A DNA stretch of 64,000 nucleotides from assembly GCA_944325355.1 (NCBI GenBank), contig CALUZS010000001.1:62001-126000 (forward strand), in the 5' to 3' direction. The position numbers were made by a program, and so were the translations under genes. The DNA is from an uncultured Parabacteroides sp. Its GTDB lineage: Bacteria; Bacteroidota; Bacteroidia; Bacteroidales; Tannerellaceae. Under the pieces are notes generated by a model, which was not told the origin of the DNA, ran no database searches, and was given only the letters and a program-made list of their open reading frames with translations. Shown here piece after piece: positions 46,369 to 56,404 of this stretch; position 1 is the first letter of the stretch; the number at the start of each line of letters is the position of its first letter.

Positions 46369-47282
46369 GCACCAACTTCTAAAGCCCCCGTCAACTCCGT
46401 AACCGATTTGAATCCGTATCGGTCGCAATATTCATTTATTCCGTCTATCACTTTCAAAGAAACAGTCGGGTCTATAAAATTATATGTTCCAATCTGGATT
46501 GCAGAAGCACCTGCAAGCATGAACTCAACTGCGTCTTGCCAATTGGAAATGCCTCCCAAACCGATAATTGGAATTTTTACGGCTTTTGATGTTTGCCATA
46601 CCATACGCACAGCCACCGGCTTGACGCACGGCCCGGACAAACCGCCCGTTACGGTCGACAATATAGGTTTCCGCTTTTCCACATCCACAGCCATCCCCAG
46701 CATCGTATTTATCATGGAAACAGCATCCGCGCCTTCAGCTTCCACTGCTCGAGCTATCTCCGTAATGTCTGTAACATTAGGCGACAGTTTCACAATAAGT
46801 GTCTTACCATATACTTTACGTACCGCCCTTACTACTTCTGCAGCACCGCTGCAAGTAACGCCGAAAGCCATACCGCCCTGCTTGACATTTGGACAAGATA
46901 TGTTCAATTCGATTGCCGGAATTTTTTCCAACGCATCGATTGTTTCCGCACATTCCACATACGTTTCTACTGAAGAACCGCTTACATTCACTATCATGTT
47001 CGTATCAATATCCTTGATATTCGGATAGATATGTTCCGCAAAATAGGCGGCACCCTTATTTTGTAAACCTACGGCATTCAACATTCCGGCGGGTGTCTCA
47101 GCCATTCTCGGATAAGGGTTTCCTTCGCGCGGTTGGATAGTGGTACCTTTCACGATGATTCCGCCCAAACGGGAAATATCCATAAAGTCCATGTATTCGA
47201 TTCCATACCCGAACGTCCCGGAGGCAGTAGTCACCGGATTTTTCAAAAGCAAATTGCCTATTTTAACTTCTAAACTAGCCAT
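46365..47282 (-). CDS. pyrD: Dihydroorotate dehydrogenase, class 1B catalytic subunit
   Basis: 305 residues of FMN-binding TIM barrel. [17 protein letters not shown] supplies substrate contacts, [10 protein letters not shown] holds the FMN-contacting Lys and the class 1 catalytic base Cys lies in the TCSGAAE region; [12 protein letters not shown] binds the FMN phosphate. It partners with PyrK to oxidise dihydroorotate with NAD+. It overlaps pyrK by 13 bp upstream and pyrC by 4 bp downstream. Confidence 0.94.
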   Translation of the reverse strand: MASLEVKIGNLLLKNPVTTASGTFGYGIEYMDFMDISRLGGIIVKGTTIQPREGNPYPRMAETPAGMLNAVGLQNKGAAYFAEHIYPNIKDIDTNMIVNVSGSSVETYVECAETIDALEKIPAIELNISCPNVKQGGMAFGVTCSGAAEVVRAVRKVYGKTLIVKLSPNVTDITEIARAVEAEGADAVSMINTMLGMAVDVEKRKPILSTVTGGLSGPCVKPVAVRMVWQTSKAVKIPIIGLGGISNWQDAVEFMLAGASAIQIGTYNFIDPTVSLKVIDGINEYCDRYGFKSVTELTGALEVGA

Positions 47283-48052
47283 GATAATTCATTTATATTA
47301 AATACCGGACCATCCGTGCATACGCAGACATGATGATCGTCACGCGTTTTTTCTACACAGCATAAGCAAGCACCAATACCGCAAGCCATCCTGTTTTCCA
47401 ATGAGACTTCACACGCTATCTGTTTCGCTGCAGCATAGCGCGCTACCGAGAGCATCATCGGCTTCGGACCACAAGTGCAAATTTGATCGAAATGTTTTTC
47501 CTTCAACACGGAATGGTCGGTAACATATCCTTTTTCGCCCAAAGAGCCGTCCTCGGTAGTTACATATACATCTCCATACTGTCTAAATAAATCCAACTGC
47601 AGCAAGTCTCCTTTTGAACGGGCGCCCAGCAGAAACTGCGGTTGTACATTAATAGCTTTCAAGCACGCCCCAAGATAAAGCAACGGTGCTGTCCCGACAC
47701 CTCCGCCAATCAACAAAAAACGTCGGTTATCATTCGCAGCCGGCATGGTAAAACCATTACCAAGCGGTAACAATACATTTATTATATCGCCCGGTTTGCT
47801 TGTCGCCAATTTGCGGGTTCCTTCGCCAACCAACTGAATTAACAACCACAATTCATTATCTCGTCTGTTCACGAAATTTATGGAAATAGGGCGGCGCAGG
47901 AACGTTTTTGCAGAATTGTCTACACGCACCTGGACAAACTGTCCCGGACGCATTTCCGGCAATTGCTCTTTGCCTGTCAGTTTGAGCAAGCAATAATTCT
48001 GATGGAGACGAAGATTTTCCCGTACCTCCAAATCCAGCATACACTTCTTCAT
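47270..48052 (-). CDS. pyrK: Dihydroorotate dehydrogenase electron-transfer subunit
   Basis: 260 residues of the ferredoxin-reductase type: FAD motif RRPISI near 55-60, NAD-binding [10 protein letters not shown] near 112-121, CGPKPMM near 193, and four clustered Cys for the 2Fe-2S cluster in CGIGACLCC and VCVCTDG. It passes electrons from PyrD to NAD+. First gene of the operon; a TATCTTTG -7 box (minus strand, 48075-48082) lies 23 bp upstream. Confidence 0.92.
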   Translation of the reverse strand: MKKCMLDLEVRENLRLHQNYCLLKLTGKEQLPEMRPGQFVQVRVDNSAKTFLRRPISINFVNRRDNELWLLIQLVGEGTRKLATSKPGDIINVLLPLGNGFTMPAANDNRRFLLIGGGVGTAPLLYLGACLKAINVQPQFLLGARSKGDLLQLDLFRQYGDVYVTTEDGSLGEKGYVTDHSVLKEKHFDQICTCGPKPMMLSVARYAAAKQIACEVSLENRMACGIGACLCCVEKTRDDHHVCVCTDGPVFNINELSWLV

Positions 48053-48133
48053 TATATTAAAATAAGAGTTTCCGCAAAGATACGGAATAAAAACAAGTAA
48101 AAAATTATCCGGACCGATATAATTATATACAAC

Positions 48134-48601
48134 TCATTTGGATATTTTTTCAGGGACGAAGGTTTCAAAAGTGCTGTCTGAATAGAAAACCATTATTTTG
48201 TTTACTTTCTTAACTACCGGCTTTGCAGGTTCAATATCTTTCAAATCAGAATTTTGCGCAACTGTATACGGGGTTTTATCCCTAAAATCCTTGCGATAAT
48301 TGGAGACTATCGTCTGATCATCCAGAAATATGGAAGTATTTTGATACATTTCCGGGTTTTCAGTAACCGATTCACCAAACATTTCGCCATCCCCATGAAG
48401 CAACCAATCCGAATTTACTTTTGGATACCGCTTCAGTATCTTCAGGACAATATCCAGACTCGGATTATTTCGCCCCGAAACCAAATGGGACATGGCAGCC
48501 CGCTGAATACCTATTTCATTAGCGAATTGAGCTTGATTCAAGCCTTCGTGCTCCATTACTTGAATAATCCGTCCTTTCAAACTTGCAAAATCAAAATCCA
48601 T
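48134..48601 (-). CDS. XRE-family transcriptional regulator
   Basis: 155 residues from the ATG at 48601 (MDFDFASLKGRIIQ), chosen because the longer frame to 48679 crosses the promoter. Residues 8-65 form an HTH_3 domain (LNQAQFANEIGIQRAAMSHL is helix-turn-helix). The C-terminal half is polar and ends with a short beta-like segment KIMVFYSDSTFETFVPE. Phage repressor-like in the DNA-binding part, but there are no phage genes nearby. A perfect 13-bp palindrome 10 bp before the start may be an autoregulatory operator. Confidence 0.88.
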   Translation of the reverse strand: MDFDFASLKGRIIQVMEHEGLNQAQFANEIGIQRAAMSHLVSGRNNPSLDIVLKILKRYPKVNSDWLLHGDGEMFGESVTENPEMYQNTSIFLDDQTIVSNYRKDFRDKTPYTVAQNSDLKDIEPAKPVVKKVNKIMVFYSDSTFETFVPEKISK

Positions 48602-48610
48602 AACTAAGAC

Positions 48611-48623
48611 AAACTGACAGTTT
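48611..48623. promoter_or_regulatory. Candidate operator palindrome upstream of the XRE gene
   Basis: aaactg-a-cagttt, a perfect 6-bp dyad with a one-base centre, lies between the putative -7 box and the ATG of the XRE regulator. Confidence 0.5.
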
Positions 48624-48645
48624 ACAAAAGAAATACAATACGCTA

Positions 48646-48680
48646 CAAATATAGTGTAAATATATATAATTATAAACAAA
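48646..48680 (-). promoter_or_regulatory. Putative promoter of the XRE gene
   Basis: On the minus strand TTTG (48677-48680), a 23-bp spacer and TATATTTG (48646-48653); the -7 box is perfect, the spacer long. Confidence 0.5.
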
Positions 48681-49546
48681 ATAGGAGTTTATTTTTGCAA
48701 ACAGATTTCACTACATAAGTAAACAATTAAAGACAAATATTGGATACATTTGTATTTTCCAAGAAAAAGAAACGAAAAGAAAAACTTTAACTCATATTTG
48801 TATATATCTGGTTTAAAAAACAATATATTTCACATACGACAAGATATAACTGCTTTTTTAAGAAAGTAACACCAGAACCCCTCTCCGTTTTATAGTATTC
48901 TTTTAATCAAACTCGAAAATTCATTGATTAAGGTGTAGTTACAGTATGATTTGAAATATCTTAAACTCATTAAAACGCCTAACGGTACAGCAAAAAATCC
49001 ATTTGTATAATCGAATATATAGTATTATACCTTATAAAACATTTCTATTTATGAATACAAAAGTATCCCAAATTCTATTGTTCTAATTGTAACCAATCGG
49101 CACTAAATATATAATTGTATATTTACAAATACTATTGAAAACAAAAAAATGACATCTTGTCGCTCCTGTTAAATCTGGAAAAATCCCTATCTGTACCGGA
49201 ATATTTGGAAAAAGTATTTCCATTCAAATGCGTGAATTATTTACGTATGTTCGTACACATTTCGGAAAATATTCGATTCTCAGAGAGGAAAAATCAAATT
49301 AATTGGCTAATATACAAGAAGATTACCCCTATTTTCAAGTAATCCGGTTTATCCATTCCTAAAAAAGGGATGAACATTTTAAAGAAATTAAGGCAAAAAC
49401 TCTTCTGTTTGCAGCCGAACGCGGTTACTACGTCCAGACTCAGATAGGATAATTATTAAGATTGCGATAAATATGTCGGACAACGGTATGTAAAACTCAA
49501 GCACACTTTTTCCTACAACAGGATTTTTGAAGAAAAACAACATCCA
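48681..49546. other. AT-rich stretch without a supported gene
   Basis: About 870 bp, strongly AT-rich. The only sizeable open frame (49157-49342, 61 codons) has no recognisable features. Around 49360-49452 a plus-strand frame reads EIKAKTLLFAAERGYYVQTQ before a stop and looks like protein, but only for about 30 codons, so it may be the end of a vanished gene. No terminator or RNA gene was recognised. Confidence 0.6.
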
Positions 49547-50569
49547 TCAATGCAAAATCTTATACAAAAGTTCTTTCATGATATCTTCATCGGATATGGC
49601 ATTTCCTCCCACGCCTTTGGAACGGGCATCTGCAAAACGAATCTCCTTTATCAAGTTAAAAACTTTCATTGCCGGATAATTCTTCATACCCACCGAATAA
49701 TCTTTCAATTGTACCGGACTACGAAAGCCCAACGCCGCCATCAAACCTGCTTCTGTACGGTTTTTGGTATAATAACAAATCAATAAATTGGAAAAATAAT
49801 TGAACAATACCGACAGCGTTACCTGTATCGGATTATTTTTAGGGTCTTTTGCAAAATATTGCACGATGCGATTCGCCTTCAACACCTCCTTGGCTGCGAT
49901 CACATGCAGAAGTTCAAAATTGTTATACTCCTTGCTTATTCCAACATTCTCCTCCACGATTTCGGGTGTAACACGTTTCAAGCCCTTTTGAGAAAGAATG
50001 ACGGCAAGCTTATCCAATTCTTTACACAAACGGTTTAAATCGTTACCAAGGAAATCTGAAAGCATCTGTGCCGCTTTTTGGTCGATGCCAACAGACCTCT
50101 CACGCAATCTGGAGATGACAAATGCCGGAATCTTATAATCAGGTATTTTTTTCGACTCGAAAACAACACCCGATTTCTCTGCCGCAACCGTAAATGCTTT
50201 TCGTCGGTCAAGAGTCTTGTACTTATAATTCAAAACGAGAATTGTTGACGGCAACGGATGCTTTATGTAATTTGTAAGAATATCAAGATTCCGGATTTGT
50301 TGTGCTTCCTTTACAACAACAAGCTGGTAATCTGACATCATCGGAAAACGGCGAGCAGCATTCAACACATCAGTCCCGTCCACATCTGCCCCATATAGAA
50401 CCATCATGTTGAAATCCCGTTCCCCTTCCGGCAGTACTGTGTTCATCAGCAGCTCCGTAATCTGGTCGATGAAAAAGGGTTCTTCTCCCATCAATACGTA
50501 GAGCGGAGAGAACCGCCTTGCCCGAACATCGGCTATAATGCTTTCAAATGAAACTTCCTGTTTTGCCAT
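49547..50569 (-). CDS. holA: DNA polymerase III subunit delta
   Basis: 340 residues with the HolA pattern: N-terminal AAA+-like part (PLYVLMGEEPFFIDQI at about 20-35), the QLVVVKEAQQI segment near 80-92 and the C-terminal collar domain (SVLFNYFSNLLICYY near 250). Delta is the clamp-loader subunit that opens the beta ring. It lies 12 bp downstream of the AMP nucleosidase gene and is likely cotranscribed. Confidence 0.92.
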   Translation of the reverse strand: MAKQEVSFESIIADVRARRFSPLYVLMGEEPFFIDQITELLMNTVLPEGERDFNMMVLYGADVDGTDVLNAARRFPMMSDYQLVVVKEAQQIRNLDILTNYIKHPLPSTILVLNYKYKTLDRRKAFTVAAEKSGVVFESKKIPDYKIPAFVISRLRERSVGIDQKAAQMLSDFLGNDLNRLCKELDKLAVILSQKGLKRVTPEIVEENVGISKEYNNFELLHVIAAKEVLKANRIVQYFAKDPKNNPIQVTLSVLFNYFSNLLICYYTKNRTEAGLMAALGFRSPVQLKDYSVGMKNYPAMKVFNLIKEIRFADARSKGVGGNAISDEDIMKELLYKILH

Positions 50570-50581
50570 ATTCCGAAAAGA

Positions 50582-51358
50582 TTACCAGCTGAAACGGATA
50601 TGCTGAATCGTTTTTTTCTCGTTAATAATTTGCTTCAATGCCTCAATTCCCAATATGACATGCTCGCCAACATATTGCTTGGTCACCTGCCTATCGCTTT
50701 CCATTGTCTTGACACCGCTCTCTTCCATCGGTTTGTCCGATATCATCAACAACGCGCCCGTCGGAATCTTATTGGCAAAACCGGCAGTCAACAAAGTTGC
50801 CGTTTCCATATCAATACCTGTGGCATGGGTCGTTTTCAAATACTCCTTAAAGTCGTTGTCGTATTCCCAGACACGACGGTTGGTCGTATATACGGTACCC
50901 GTCCAATAATCGTGCCCATGATCCCGTATCGCCGAAGAGATGGCACGCAACATCGAAAAGGCAGGCAACGAAGGTACTTCGGCTGGCAGATATTCATCCG
51001 AGGTACCTTCGCCCCGGATGGCTGCAATGGGAAGCAGGTAATCACCTATTTTATTTGCGCTTTTCAAGCCACCGCATTTTCCGAGGAACAAAACCGCTTT
51101 CGGCATGATTGCCGACAACAGGTCCATGATGGTGGCAGCATTTGCACTACCCATCCCAAAGTTGATGATTGTAATGCCTTCCGCCACCGCATTGGGCATA
51201 GAGCTTTTCAGTCCGATAACCGGGACATTGAAATGCGCGGCAAACAACTCTACATATTTTGTGAAGTTCGTCAGCAAAACATATTTGGTAAATTCCTCCA
51301 AAGGTCTCTCCGTGTACCTTGGGAGCCAATTCTCTACAATTTCTTGTTTCGTTTTCAT
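50582..51358 (-). CDS. amn: AMP nucleosidase (short form)
   Basis: 258 residues of the phosphorylase/nucleosidase fold. NFGMGSANAATIMDLLSAI (19 residues near 86-104), FLGKCGGL and the substrate-binding GIDMETATLLTAGF segment match the AMP nucleosidase family; the enzyme lacks the N-terminal regulatory domain of the ~480-residue E. coli Amn, as is usual in Bacteroidetes. It splits AMP to adenine and ribose 5-phosphate. A related nucleoside phosphorylase is the alternative. First of the amn-holA pair; TATGTTTG (minus strand, 51395-51402) is a possible -7 box. Confidence 0.88.
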   Translation of the reverse strand: MKTKQEIVENWLPRYTERPLEEFTKYVLLTNFTKYVELFAAHFNVPVIGLKSSMPNAVAEGITIINFGMGSANAATIMDLLSAIMPKAVLFLGKCGGLKSANKIGDYLLPIAAIRGEGTSDEYLPAEVPSLPAFSMLRAISSAIRDHGHDYWTGTVYTTNRRVWEYDNDFKEYLKTTHATGIDMETATLLTAGFANKIPTGALLMISDKPMEESGVKTMESDRQVTKQYVGEHVILGIEALKQIINEKKTIQHIRFSW

Positions 51359-51625
51359 AAAATAACGCCCCGCAGGCTTTCTCTACTTTGCAATCAAACA
51401 TACAAATTTATATAGAAAAGCCGATATAGGAAAACTTGAAAGAAAATTTGTGGGCTGCTTATCCGTCACCGGAGCTATGCAACGGCTAACCGTTTATGCC
51501 TTCTACATTAAAACGGACACTCCCTGGCAGACATGCCCCATATCCCGGGGATTTTCCTACTTTTGCAAAGGGATTACCCGATAAAACGCATTGTTTTAAA
51601 TTTTAAGAGGAATTTTTTTGAGGAG

Positions 51626-52081
51626 ATGCAGACATTAAACTTGCCACAAGCGGCCGTTAAAATAACGGAAAAAGCCGGAAAACGGTTCATTTTCGACCCG
51701 ATACGGAAGAAATATGTAGCATTGACCCCCGAAGAATGGGTCAGGCAGCATTTTATCCATTTCCTGGTTTCCTGCAAAGGTTACCCGGCGGAGTTGGTGG
51801 CAAATGAAGTTTCCATCACATTGAACAAAACTTCCAAACGATGTGATTCGGTTGTCTACAACAATTATTTGGAGCCTTTGGTAATCATTGAATATAAAGC
51901 ACCGTCAGTTCCCATTACCCCGGAAGTCTTCAACCAAATAGCCAGGTATAACATGGCACTCCATGTAAAATATCTGATTGTCAGCAACGGATTGCAGCAT
52001 TATTGTTGCAAGATAGACTACAACAGCGGTGCAATCGATTTCCATAAAGAGATCCCTTCATACGCGGAAATCGTGTTGTAA
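51626..52081 (+). CDS. HsdR N-terminal-like (type I restriction R-protein N domain) nuclease-fold protein
   Basis: 151 residues from the ATG at 51626 (MQTLNLPQAAVKITEKAG); an earlier ATG at 51533 is less likely because the region between is not conserved-looking. The core SKRCDSVVYNNYLEPLVIIE followed by YKAP contains a D-x(13-15)-ExK arrangement of the PD-(D/E)XK nuclease fold, matching the HSDR_N_2 family. There is no helicase part, methylase or specificity subunit nearby, so it is a stand-alone protein of unknown use, commonly found next to holA in Bacteroidetes. Transcribed divergently from amn-holA. Confidence 0.85.
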   Translation: MQTLNLPQAAVKITEKAGKRFIFDPIRKKYVALTPEEWVRQHFIHFLVSCKGYPAELVANEVSITLNKTSKRCDSVVYNNYLEPLVIIEYKAPSVPITPEVFNQIARYNMALHVKYLIVSNGLQHYCCKIDYNSGAIDFHKEIPSYAEIVL

Positions 52082-52124
52082 CAAAGATTCCCAATAAGGA
52101 ACCGGAAGCTCACACAGCCGGAAA

Positions 52125-52177
52125 CTGAAAAGAAAAAGGAGACATTCCAAGAACACCTCCTCTTTCCTGTTTTCAAC
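52125..52177 (-). terminator. Weak terminator of the fimbrial locus
   Basis: An imperfect stem in A/G-rich and T/C-rich arms (aaaggag with ctcctcttt) about 25 bp past the stop of the large fimbrillin gene. The leftward T content is moderate. Confidence 0.4.
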
Positions 52178-52201
52178 TACAAATTAATTAACAAAAACTT
52201 T

Positions 52202-54943
52202 TTATTCTCTAATGCAACGCACCGGACGCGCCATTGCCTGTGTTCCTACGAAACCATAAGAATACACATTTGTTTCATTATCTTTACGTACAACGAACGT
52301 ATAAGATTTTCCTTTATCACTATTATCATAGCCATCATAATTGGATTCACTGCTCCAATAATAAACACCATCCAATGCCCATAAGCTCCCGGATCCGGAT
52401 CCAAGGTTGTCACGGCTGGAACGCTGGCCGGTAGCAGTAAAAGGCAGTTCTTTGCCTTGTTGGTTTTTTTGTGTGTGAACAAGATATCTATAAGACAATT
52501 GAGGATCTATCTTTCCGTTCAAGGTTCCACCACGATCTCCTAATGCTGTACTGCCGTTTACAAAAACAGAAAAAGTTCTTGGTATGGGGACTATGAATCC
52601 TTTTGGCGAAGGGTCGTATACGGTTTTACTGTAATTTGCAATATTTACATTACCTCCATTGCTTTTCATATTCCAGAATTTCCATGAAAACGCCCCATCA
52701 TTAAGCCATCGTATGTCACCATTATCGGGCTGTACATAATATATATTCGGATTTTTTATGGCATCAGCCATCGAAACCAAACCGCGCGCTACTTTATAAA
52801 GGTATTTTGGATCTGTTGTATCCAATCGCCGGTAATCATTAACCCCCGTATGGTCGCGGTTCATTAAAGCCACAATCGGATCTTTGCGTCCCCATTGGTA
52901 ATAGGTAGAACCAATATCTTTATAATCAAATTGAGCGCCTTCCTGCGTAACTGTCAAATTCGCTTTTTTGCCACTCCTGTCTTGGGTGAAAGTGAAATTC
53001 AAGCTACGAGGATCATAATAAACCATTTTTTCGTCTACCCAACCAAGATTGCATGTCATCATTTGATATGTCTTGGAAGAAGTATAATAATCATCTACTT
53101 CGACCGTTACATTTATATCACGTTCAATAACCCAAATATGCCAACTCCACATTATATTATCGTTGGCATCGCGCACGGCCACGATAGCATTTGCCTGCTG
53201 CATATATTCCTGATCGATGGTAAATACAAGATATTGTTTGTCGGCCGACAAATGGACATCCTTAAACATATAAAATCCATCGCTCCATACAAGCGTACAG
53301 TCATCAGGCGTCCCGCTGCTTGAAACATAAGGGCTTGTTATATGCCTGTTATTATAATCCACAAAATGACTGTCGCTATACGCTCCGGAGTTTGTGCCGC
53401 CGTTAACAATCGCGTTGCCATACACTAACGGCAACATATAAGTTCCTGCCGAGTTTACCACATAACAATTGGCCGTAGTCCTACTATTTGCACCTCCGTC
53501 TGTAGATAAATCATAAGGACTTTCCGGAGTGCCTTTGACAGGATTATTCTTTAAAGTCTCATCGCCTTTATAAGTTGTGTGCATATCAGACCTGTCCAAA
53601 ACCATATCATACCCAATCCCGGCTCCGGTTCCGTCATCACCATTGTCGCTATAGGTAAAGTCCTTTATTATGCCGTTTACGTCTATTGGCGTAGGTGTTG
53701 TGCTCGGATATTGTGTTTCCGTACCGTTTTTGCCGGTCACTTCCCAACTTACCGGTTCTTTAACGTCCGGATTTTGGGTACGATAACGGTAACTTTTAAC
53801 GGAATACTTGCTTGTTGTCTGGCCGAGGGCCATATCAATTTTATCTGTAACCTCAAAGACATAGGTCCAATTAATGGATTCAGTAGATATGACATACGTA
53901 TAAATTTTCCCAGCCTCCCAATCTTGTTTCTTAAAAGGAGCAGTCAGGACATGCGTTTCACCATCGGCCGTCTCCAAGACAACTTCAATGGAAGAATTTT
54001 CATCCAGCGGCTGCGGTACCATCATAAAAGTAGTTTTCGGATTCACATCCGTGATTTTTTGTTCGCCCGTCTGTTGGTCTTCCACTTCCACGTTGAATGA
54101 TTGGACGAAATCCTTCCGCTCTCCGGTCTGCTCCCAAACATATTTGCCTGTCGTTGAAGACGGATCATAGACACATTCGCCTGCGCCATACACGTTCTTC
54201 AACTTTATACTTTTAATTGTCCCTTTGGATATATCTTGTGCCACGAACTTGACAGCCGCCAACGCATGGCGAAATGTCAACTCGACGCAGCCGTCGACAG
54301 TCTGTTTCTGGCTCTTCGATGCAAAAGCGAACAACAAATCCGGTTGGGCCATCGCATCTTTGCCGTCCCCTGACGTTGGGGTTGTATAAGTAAATGAAAC
54401 TTTCTTGTCGCTGTAAACGACTGTCTCATCGGCAAGCGGGTCTTTCTTGTTAAACTCATAAGGAGCGCGTGCGTAGAAATCAAGCGTTTCCGTTTCCGGC
54501 CAATACCGTTCACCTCCATCCGGGAACCAATAACCACCAGACTCGGTGCCTACTTTGTCATTCATGTAAAGCTCGCCCGCCTCCGTATATGCCGTCACAG
54601 CGAAAGCCCCATACACCTCTTTAAAATTGGCTTCCGTGACAGGTGTCCCACGGGTTGCTCCCATCGACACAGGCGAAGGGTTGTCTTCCACGGACGAATG
54701 CAGGTAAAGCGTATCGCTGTTGCTGCTATTTACCATTACCAGAGGTTCAGAAGAATGCTCTACTCGGCTGTGAGGGATATTTTCACCTTCTAAAACAGCT
54801 GTCATCCCGAACCCGATAATATCTTCATTTCCGTATCCTGACTTATACAAATCCTCATCAGCGCACGATGAACATATTACCAAGCTTACACTCGCTGCCA
54901 GAAGCATGTTGGCACTACGCTTCAAATTCAATAATGTTATCAT
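52202..54943 (-). CDS. Large fimbrillin-family lipoprotein, tip-like
   Basis: 913 residues from the ATG at 54943 (MITLLNLKRS), which leads directly into a lipoprotein signal (LVICSSC, Cys24 or Cys27); the open frame to 55015 adds 24 residues before the signal and is unlikely. Residues about 40-400 hold two fimbrillin-like beta domains, with the family segment LTFRHALAAVKFVAQDI near 245-262. The C-terminal third ends GTQAMARPVRCIRE, typical of the FISUMP (Fib_succ_major) domain often found on fimbrial tip proteins. Together this suggests the tip adhesin or an accessory of the fimbria. It lies 202 bp after the short fimbrillin gene, with a hairpin between. Confidence 0.82.
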   Translation of the reverse strand: MITLLNLKRSANMLLAASVSLVICSSCADEDLYKSGYGNEDIIGFGMTAVLEGENIPHSRVEHSSEPLVMVNSSNSDTLYLHSSVEDNPSPVSMGATRGTPVTEANFKEVYGAFAVTAYTEAGELYMNDKVGTESGGYWFPDGGERYWPETETLDFYARAPYEFNKKDPLADETVVYSDKKVSFTYTTPTSGDGKDAMAQPDLLFAFASKSQKQTVDGCVELTFRHALAAVKFVAQDISKGTIKSIKLKNVYGAGECVYDPSSTTGKYVWEQTGERKDFVQSFNVEVEDQQTGEQKITDVNPKTTFMMVPQPLDENSSIEVVLETADGETHVLTAPFKKQDWEAGKIYTYVISTESINWTYVFEVTDKIDMALGQTTSKYSVKSYRYRTQNPDVKEPVSWEVTGKNGTETQYPSTTPTPIDVNGIIKDFTYSDNGDDGTGAGIGYDMVLDRSDMHTTYKGDETLKNNPVKGTPESPYDLSTDGGANSRTTANCYVVNSAGTYMLPLVYGNAIVNGGTNSGAYSDSHFVDYNNRHITSPYVSSSGTPDDCTLVWSDGFYMFKDVHLSADKQYLVFTIDQEYMQQANAIVAVRDANDNIMWSWHIWVIERDINVTVEVDDYYTSSKTYQMMTCNLGWVDEKMVYYDPRSLNFTFTQDRSGKKANLTVTQEGAQFDYKDIGSTYYQWGRKDPIVALMNRDHTGVNDYRRLDTTDPKYLYKVARGLVSMADAIKNPNIYYVQPDNGDIRWLNDGAFSWKFWNMKSNGGNVNIANYSKTVYDPSPKGFIVPIPRTFSVFVNGSTALGDRGGTLNGKIDPQLSYRYLVHTQKNQQGKELPFTATGQRSSRDNLGSGSGSLWALDGVYYWSSESNYDGYDNSDKGKSYTFVVRKDNETNVYSYGFVGTQAMARPVRCIRE

Positions 54944-55073
54944 ATCCTTCGTTTTAAAAGTTGCGATATATTCTCTTACCTCTTTTATGATAGGGAAAAG
55001 TATATCTCTCCCCATCGGTTAAACCACGCCCTCTTCTGAAAAATTAGTGCAAACAGTGTGGTATGTTAATGGT

Positions 55074-55110
55074 AACCGGACGGGAACGGTCTTCCCGTCC
55101 GGTTTTTTTG
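55074..55110 (+). terminator. Strong hairpin between the two fimbrillin genes
   Basis: A 12-bp stem (aaccggacggga with tcccgtccggtt, 55074-55085 and 55093-55104) followed by seven T only in the rightward direction. For leftward transcripts of the fimbrial locus there is no T tract, so it may rather stabilise the 3' end of the short fimbrillin mRNA or partly terminate it. Confidence 0.7.
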
Positions 55111-55145
55111 CATTAAAAAGCTCTTATACTATTACAAGACCTTTT

Positions 55146-56357
55146 TCAATTGTTATCCGGTTCATCCATTTCAATATCTTCGTTTGCGACAGGAACAAAG
55201 TCGTCAACCGTAACGTCAAATTTGATAGGGATAAGCACTGGTTCTGGATCAGGATCTTCAGGATCAGGATCGTAACCGCCATTGCCTTCACCAAACACGA
55301 ACGTATAAATGTACTTCTTGCCTTGTTCCCAATTTACAGCAACAGGGATAGCTATATTGTCCGGGTTTTCTGAATTTCCTCCCGGCCATAAGCATACATC
55401 AGTTGACGGATTAAATCCCGTTGTAGAATTTGCCACATTATATATTTTACATTTTACAAGGAAATAAGATCCGTCTTGATTTGCAGCTGTACCCTCGGCT
55501 CCGGCAGAAGTTACATCCCATGCTGTCGTAGTCTGAGGTAACAAAAGCAGTGCCTTTTTGCTGAACTCCTTATCTGTTTCGTTGGTGTTGGTCAACGATG
55601 AAGCAGTAGCGTTTTTATCTCCCACAAGTTTTACCGGAGTAAACGTTACATCATATTGTTCAGTTCCGCCACGCAGTGCACCCCAGGTCCCCCAAGAGCC
55701 ATCCTCGTAATTAATAGAAGTACCTGCTGTTCCTTCATGATCCACAATATTGCTATCCGTTTTACCGGAAGGATAAGTAAACGTATTAGCCCCTCCTAAT
55801 TTGCAAACAGAGACACCGCTAATTTCCACATAGAGATTCGGGTTTATGTTCTTTGCCTGGAACACGATTTGTGAAAGGGCATGGCGGAAATTGAGCATGA
55901 CCGGAGAATTACTTTCCGCACTTGCCGGTTTGCTTTTTTTCTGTACAGAATAAATCAAATCTACTTGATTTGCCACATTCGCTGCGACTGTAAAGTTTTC
56001 AATTTTAGGAGCATTTTTCGCATCCCATTTGAACGCTTCACCGGCATTCTTGTGGGCATAGAAAGAAACTTCCCCGGATTCAGGCCAATAACGGGTACCG
56101 TCCGTATTAACCCATTCTGTTTCTTGATATTTTATCAAATCCCCGTCAATGTAAGTCTTACCGTCATACGAGGCATATACCTCAAAATCGGCAGGCTTAT
56201 TGTTGTTACAATACACGTCCGATGCACGGCTACCGGCATTCGTAACCACACTGAATGTGATTTCATCTCCATCGCGGTTGACATTAACCAACTCGTCGTT
56301 TGAGCAAGCGGTAAGCATCAATACCGCCAATGCTCCTCCAAAAATCTTCTTTTCCAT
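55146..56357 (-). CDS. Fimbrillin-family lipoprotein, probable major or accessory pilin
   Basis: 403 residues with a lipoprotein signal (VLMLTAC, Cys18) and the fimbrillin pattern ITFSVVTNAGSRASD at 33-47, WVNTDGTRYWPESGEVSFYA near 84-103 and MLNFRHALSQIVFQAKNI near 153-170. These proteins are exported as lipoproteins, cleaved by an Arg-specific protease and polymerised by donor-strand exchange; an Arg in NAGSRASD could be the processing site, which is inference. It ends acidic (EMDEPDNN). 48 bp downstream of the DUF5119 gene. Confidence 0.86.
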   Translation of the reverse strand: MEKKIFGGALAVLMLTACSNDELVNVNRDGDEITFSVVTNAGSRASDVYCNNNKPADFEVYASYDGKTYIDGDLIKYQETEWVNTDGTRYWPESGEVSFYAHKNAGEAFKWDAKNAPKIENFTVAANVANQVDLIYSVQKKSKPASAESNSPVMLNFRHALSQIVFQAKNINPNLYVEISGVSVCKLGGANTFTYPSGKTDSNIVDHEGTAGTSINYEDGSWGTWGALRGGTEQYDVTFTPVKLVGDKNATASSLTNTNETDKEFSKKALLLLPQTTTAWDVTSAGAEGTAANQDGSYFLVKCKIYNVANSTTGFNPSTDVCLWPGGNSENPDNIAIPVAVNWEQGKKYIYTFVFGEGNGGYDPDPEDPDPEPVLIPIKFDVTVDDFVPVANEDIEMDEPDNN

Positions 56358-56404
56358 TGAATTAAATTATTATTAAAAAATTGATTTATTGAAATATTCC
56401 GCTT

